Below are positions 7,347-10,441 of a stretch of DNA of 10,441 nucleotides, one piece after another (the stretch's first letter is position 1; every line of letters begins with the position of its first letter). A program made the position numbers and the translations under genes. A model generated the notes under the pieces. The model was not told the origin of the DNA. It saw nothing but the letters and a program-made list of their open reading frames with translations, and made no database searches. This DNA comes from Chromera velia. Its lineage: Eukaryota; Sar; Chromeraceae. Location of the stretch: positions 1,069 through 11,509 of the forward strand of contig JAHBMJ010003393.1 of NCBI GenBank assembly GCA_018398765.1, in the 5' to 3' direction.

Positions 7347-7721
7347 CTACCTTCCCATTGTTGCTACGTGCATCAGATACCGGAAACGGTCCGACTCAGA
7401 AGTGTTTGGAGGTAGAAACTCAGCGACAAGCCACTTAACAAGAAGATCATTCAAGTACATCTTCACTGAAGAAGGAAATGGAACCTCATCCTCCATGGTG
7501 GTGGAGACAACGTGAGGAAGCAGAATGGCGTTATCTCCCATCTTTACAATTTTCTTTTTGAACTCATTCTAATGCTGGGTAGCGATTGTTTTTTTGATTT
7601 CTTCTGTCTTCTTTTTGCAGCTTCGAAGGTGAGTCCAAAGATTGGACGTCCCTCTGCTGCTTCTGGCTGTTGTCCCACAGGAATTGCATGTATACAATTC
7701 TACAGGTTTGCCAAACGGTGG
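7347..7721 (-). pseudogene. hAT-superfamily transposase fragment with BED zinc finger
   Basis: One continuous minus-strand frame runs from 7721 to 7347, broken only by TAG at 7571-7569. It opens with a BED-type zinc finger: CNSCGTTARSSRGTSNLW then THLRSC, pattern C-x2-C-x15-H-x3-C at 7688-7617, with the TSNL-x2-HL signature. A lysine-rich linker follows. The second part has LLVKWLVAEFLPPNTSESDR then FRYLMHVA, matching the hAT segment usually written as (L/W)-x-(V/I)-x2-x2-(R/L)P...VE...F(R/K)-x-L. Stops precede the finger (TAA 7724-7722) and follow FRYLM (TAG 7349-7347). The catalytic core and C-terminal dimerisation region are missing, so this is a dead, truncated copy. hAT transposases cut and paste DNA and leave 8-bp duplications; I did not find its ends. 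Confidence 0.75.
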
Positions 7722-8266
7722 TTAAACTGCTTTAAAGAAGTCTCGTACGTCCACTTGACTTATTTTCAAACTATAGAGTTAATCGTCTGAACATTTCAGG
7801 CCTCAGTCATCTCAGACTGGTATCATGGCTTACTATGACTTTAAGTTTGTATCTTACCTTGTGTTTAAAACTTATGCATGAAGACCCGATTTTTGATGTA
7901 ACATGTACAATCGGCTATTCCGCTCCGAATGCATGTACCGATGCCAGGTCCGATGGCCGCGGCCACTAGTAGGAGCGGTAGGCCGTGCCGGCGTGTGCAT
8001 GGCTGGCCTGAGCTGTATGGGCTGGGCCATGTATGCAGTGCACTGGATGTGCATAAGCCTCTAGGCTACTCCCAAAACATTTGTTTTTATAACGTAAAAA
8101 AAAAACCACGCACCATTAGAATGACCAAAGGTATTAAAGACTAGTAAGAATCGGACTTTGGCTAATTAATCACTTTATTCAATCACTTCATGGGATAATT
8201 AAATATATTCTAATCACAAGTGACTAAACACCTTTGTAGGGTAGTAGTATATGAATGACAGTAATA

Positions 8267-8310
8267 CTTCATATCTATATAGACTTCATATCTAGCTTCA
8301 TATAGTACTT
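8267..8310 (+). repeat. short repeats of CTTCATAT
   Basis: CTTCATAT occurs three times with AT-rich spacers (CTATATAGA, CTAG), followed by a variant CTTATAT. The array is short and degenerate. Confidence 0.6.
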
Positions 8311-8339
8311 ATATTTTTTTAAAAAAAATCTTTCGGTTC

Positions 8340-8358
8340 AATGAAAGACCGTTTCATT
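8340..8358. other. small perfect hairpin
   Basis: AATGAAA (8340-8346) and TTTCATT (8352-8358) form a 7-bp stem around GACCG. It lies 20 bp right of a T7/A8 palindrome. No function is evident. Confidence 0.5.
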
Positions 8359-8417
8359 AAAACAGTAATTCATTCAAGTTTTCAAATATCTTTGATTTTT
8401 TTGATTCAAATTGATTG

Positions 8418-10410
8418 CTAGGGAGTCTGATTTGAATGCATCAGGAGCGAAACAGCGGGCAGTATGTGTGTACGCGCAGATGCCGCAGATCGCCTTTTTG
8501 TCCTCCCACTCACACCTTCGACAGTCCCCCCAGGACCAGATCTGGCTACTGACACCCACTCCGCAGTTGCTCTTGTCCCCTCTCGCTCAGAACCGGTTGC
8601 TCTCGCTCCCCTCTCACGGCCCTCCCCTCCGACAGCTGCCGGTGGCATTGGACGAGACGGTGTCCTCAGGGGGGGCAGAAGGGACCCAGACCTACGGCGC
8701 CCTTCTCTGTCCCGTGGTGGATCCACTCGCACCCCCCCAAACGAAGCAATTCCCCCTCCTCCCCGTGCGGAGGAGGCAAGCGAGACGACTGATGGAATGG
8801 ACCGAAGAGACGGTTTCGCACTCATCCCTCCCAATCCACCACTCAACCCAGACGGACGTCTCTCACCTGCAGGAGAGGGAGGGGAAAGGACCCGGACAGA
8901 GGGGGCCCGTCCAAGGGTTCTTGTGACATGCCGGGGCCGTCCTCCCAATTCTGCTCTCTCTTCATCAATGCGCAAACTCCAATCAATCCCATCCCTGTTC
9001 AACCGCCCTCGCTTCGGACACTCCGGTTGTCTCTCAGATCCTGACGCTGGTCGCTTGCTCGGAAACGACAAAGCGGACTGGCCCCGGAAAGCCGATTTCC
9101 TCACAATGGGATGAGGGGGCTCGGCAGCTTCCAGTGCGTGTCTGACAAAAAAGAAATCGACAGGAGACTGCAGAGGCACGGGAGGGTGTGTCCCGACTTC
9201 CTCTGATGGCAGCACCCCCCCCTGCCCGTTGCTCTGCTCTCCCCCCGATGCCCTCTCTCTCGTCCCGCTCCGAGAAAGAAGAAACACGTCACTCATCTCT
9301 GTCAAGGCGTTCATGTCCGTCACCAGAGGTAGTGCTCCAGCTGGGGAGGGGGCCCCGGAAGAAGTTGGGGGCTGGCGGTGCACGAGACGCCCCACCTGAC
9401 TTTGAAAGTCATGCCGGGGCCCCTTCTCCACGGGGCCCGGAGACGTCTCTGAGGATCCACGCGGACCGACAGAGGAGGGAGACTTCCATAGAAACTGAAC
9501 GTCTTCCCTCTCGTGCAAAACGGGCCTTTCGGGACCCTCCTGAAAAGGCGGGGAGGGAGATCGGACATCTGACTGCTGCTGCTTGGATGGGCCAAATTTG
9601 CCGGGGCTGCCCACTGCTTCCTCGGATACAACAGGAGACCCACCGTTGTAAATGATCCGGGGTGACCCTTGGAAAGTCAGGGGTGATCCCGCGAATCCTT
9701 TCTTTGACTCGGCTATGCCTTGTGCCGGCGGGGGAAGAGGGGTGGCCCGACTGGCAAATGTTTGCACTTTTGATGAGGGGTCGCTGAGTGCTAACTTGGG
9801 GGGGGAGGCGGAGGCAAAGGGCGATGCCCGTCCCTGACTCCTGAGAGGCGGCTGCACACCTCCGTCAGCAATGACGCCTAATTTCTGAGTGCAGTACTGA
9901 AGAGTGCGCCGGGACCCTTTCTGCTCCCGTGGGGGGCCTGGTGGGCCCTTGGGCGGGCTTCGTTTCATCTCCCTCTGACTGGTCATTGCAGGCTGTCCTT
10001 GGAAGATTCTCTCCCCGGCGTTGTATTGAGGACTCTCGCTCGCAATCTGCGGGCTTGCGTGAATGGCGGCATGAGGTCGAATGGGCGCCTGGGGGACCAT
10101 GGACCCCCGGGGAGGCGGAAGGGCCCCGGGGGGGGTCTGTACAGCCCCAGGGAGAGGGGGTGAGGGGGAGGAGTACGGGGGGGGGTGTCGCTGTGCGTCT
10201 GTGAGGGGAGCGTGCGGGGGGGGTGACACGGCTTGGGAGGGGGACAGCACGTGCGTTCCTTCCCTCATAGTCGTCCCTCGCTTCATTCCTTTTTCTCCCC
10301 CCCCTTTCCTCTCAGACTTCGTCTGTGTATGTACAAGTGAAGATGAACTCGCGCGATCCTTCTCTACATGTCTTTCTCGAGAAGGCCGTAATCCCAGGTG
10401 GAGACCCGGA
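8418..10410 (-). CDS. Pro/Ser/Arg-rich, probably nuclear protein; large 3' exon
   Basis: The minus-strand frame is open from the probable acceptor at 10413-10411 (a long C tract ending CACAG) to TAG 8420-8418, about 660 codons. The first in-frame ATG is at 10286, but the frame continues upstream to the acceptor, so this is likely an internal or last exon of a gene extending beyond the right edge. The product is low-complexity, dominated by Pro, Ser, Gly and Arg (PPPHAPL, GPPGPPREQKGSRR, RSPSPPF). A basic cluster, KRPASGSERQPECPKRGR at about 9045-8990, resembles a bipartite nuclear localisation signal. A few ordered-looking islands stand out: RTLQYCTQKLGVIADGG, VDFFFVRHALEAAEPPHP and RDGIDWSLRIDEERAEL. 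I recognise no domain. The last ten or so residues lie at the AT-rich junction, so the original C-terminus may have been altered. Confidence 0.6.
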
Positions 10411-10441
10411 CTGTGGGGGGGGGGGGCGGGGGGGGGGGCTG
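10411..10441 (-). other. poly-C tract and splice acceptor at the right edge
   Basis: On the plus strand this is CTGT followed by runs of G interrupted by a single C. On the minus strand it reads as an almost pure C polypyrimidine tract ending in CACAG, a textbook 3' splice site for the exon that follows. Confidence 0.55.

Larger units (their letters stand above)
7722..8417. other. AT-rich non-coding stretch with a short GC-rich patch
   Basis: No gene is supported. A GC-rich patch at about 7929-8060 interrupts AT-rich DNA and includes the perfect 12-bp palindrome TGGCCGCGGCCA (7954-7965), followed by ACTAGT. Further right there are CTTCATAT repeats, a T7/A8 palindrome and a small hairpin (listed separately). 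This could be the 5' flank of the hAT copy or other degraded repeats. Confidence 0.45.
5395..8440. other. AT-rich island between two GC-rich host genes
   Basis: Base composition changes abruptly near both coordinates. Inside are A and T homopolymers, CTA-rich codon use, a broken GIY-YIG-like gene, a MITE-like insertion and a decayed hAT transposase. None of these resembles the C-ending, Pro/Ser-rich coding of the flanks. I found no convincing terminal inverted repeat or target duplication for the whole island, so it may be several nested insertions, a horizontally acquired segment or, less likely, an assembly join. Confidence 0.65.

Noticed and set aside
7951-7970. Possible cloning-vector polylinker (CCGCGG next to ACTAGT)
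   Set aside because: The surrounding sequence does not continue as any polylinker I know, and both motifs can arise by chance in a GC patch.
7872-8144. Small open frames across the GC-rich patch
   Set aside because: They are open on both strands, short, and without domain or codon bias.
5400-8460. Terminal inverted repeats or a target duplication for the whole AT-rich island
   Set aside because: I compared both edges by eye; only short words such as TGCATCA or ATCTTTG recur, too short to be meaningful.
8411-9655. Plus-strand open frames opposite the right-hand gene
   Set aside because: They are antisense shadows of the GC-rich minus-strand exon, with no splice signals or domains.
10388-10398. 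GTAATCCCAGG, reminiscent of a primate Alu
   Set aside because: The match is only about ten bases and the surrounding sequence is unrelated.

Overview
This looks like a piece of a nuclear genome from an intron-rich, GC-rich, single-celled eukaryote. The left 5.3 kb holds short exons with GT donors and polypyrimidine + (T)GCAG acceptors. The right 2 kb holds a long proline/serine-rich exon. I see no rRNA, tRNA, CRISPR array or bacterial operon layout. Intron style would suit an alveolate (chromerid or coccidian) or a stramenopile alga, but nothing in the window settles this. I do not recognise either host gene by name.

Layout. (1) 1-1466: little certain coding. There is a possible minus-strand last exon at 163-377, then pyrimidine-rich DNA with a 52-62 bp minisatellite (855-1327). 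(2) 1467-5330, plus strand: the 3' part of a multi-exon gene. Eight exons join with consistent phases. Seven follow an alternating pattern of modules that looks like repeated exon-pair duplication, and the last encodes an acidic stretch followed by hydrophobic, probably membrane-spanning segments. Its introns hold an inverted-repeat (fold-back) element rich in GTGACA words (about 1786-2043) and a diverged 250-280 bp direct duplication (4191-4812). (3) About 5395-8440: an AT-rich island unlike both flanks. It carries a broken plus-strand gene ending in a GIY-YIG/T5orf172-like nuclease domain, a 242-bp MITE-like element inserted in that gene with an exact 11-bp target duplication, a decayed minus-strand hAT-type transposase fragment with a BED zinc finger, and AT-rich filler. 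(4) 8418-10410, minus strand: a large low-complexity Pro/Ser/Arg-rich exon with a basic nuclear-localisation-like cluster. Its gene continues past the right edge.

The most solid discovery is the small element at 6166-6407. Removing it with one copy of its target duplication restores an open reading frame across the insertion and explains why the nuclease-like gene appears split. The AT-rich island as a whole reads as a graveyard of nested mobile or horizontally acquired DNA between two host genes, though an assembly join cannot be excluded from sequence alone.
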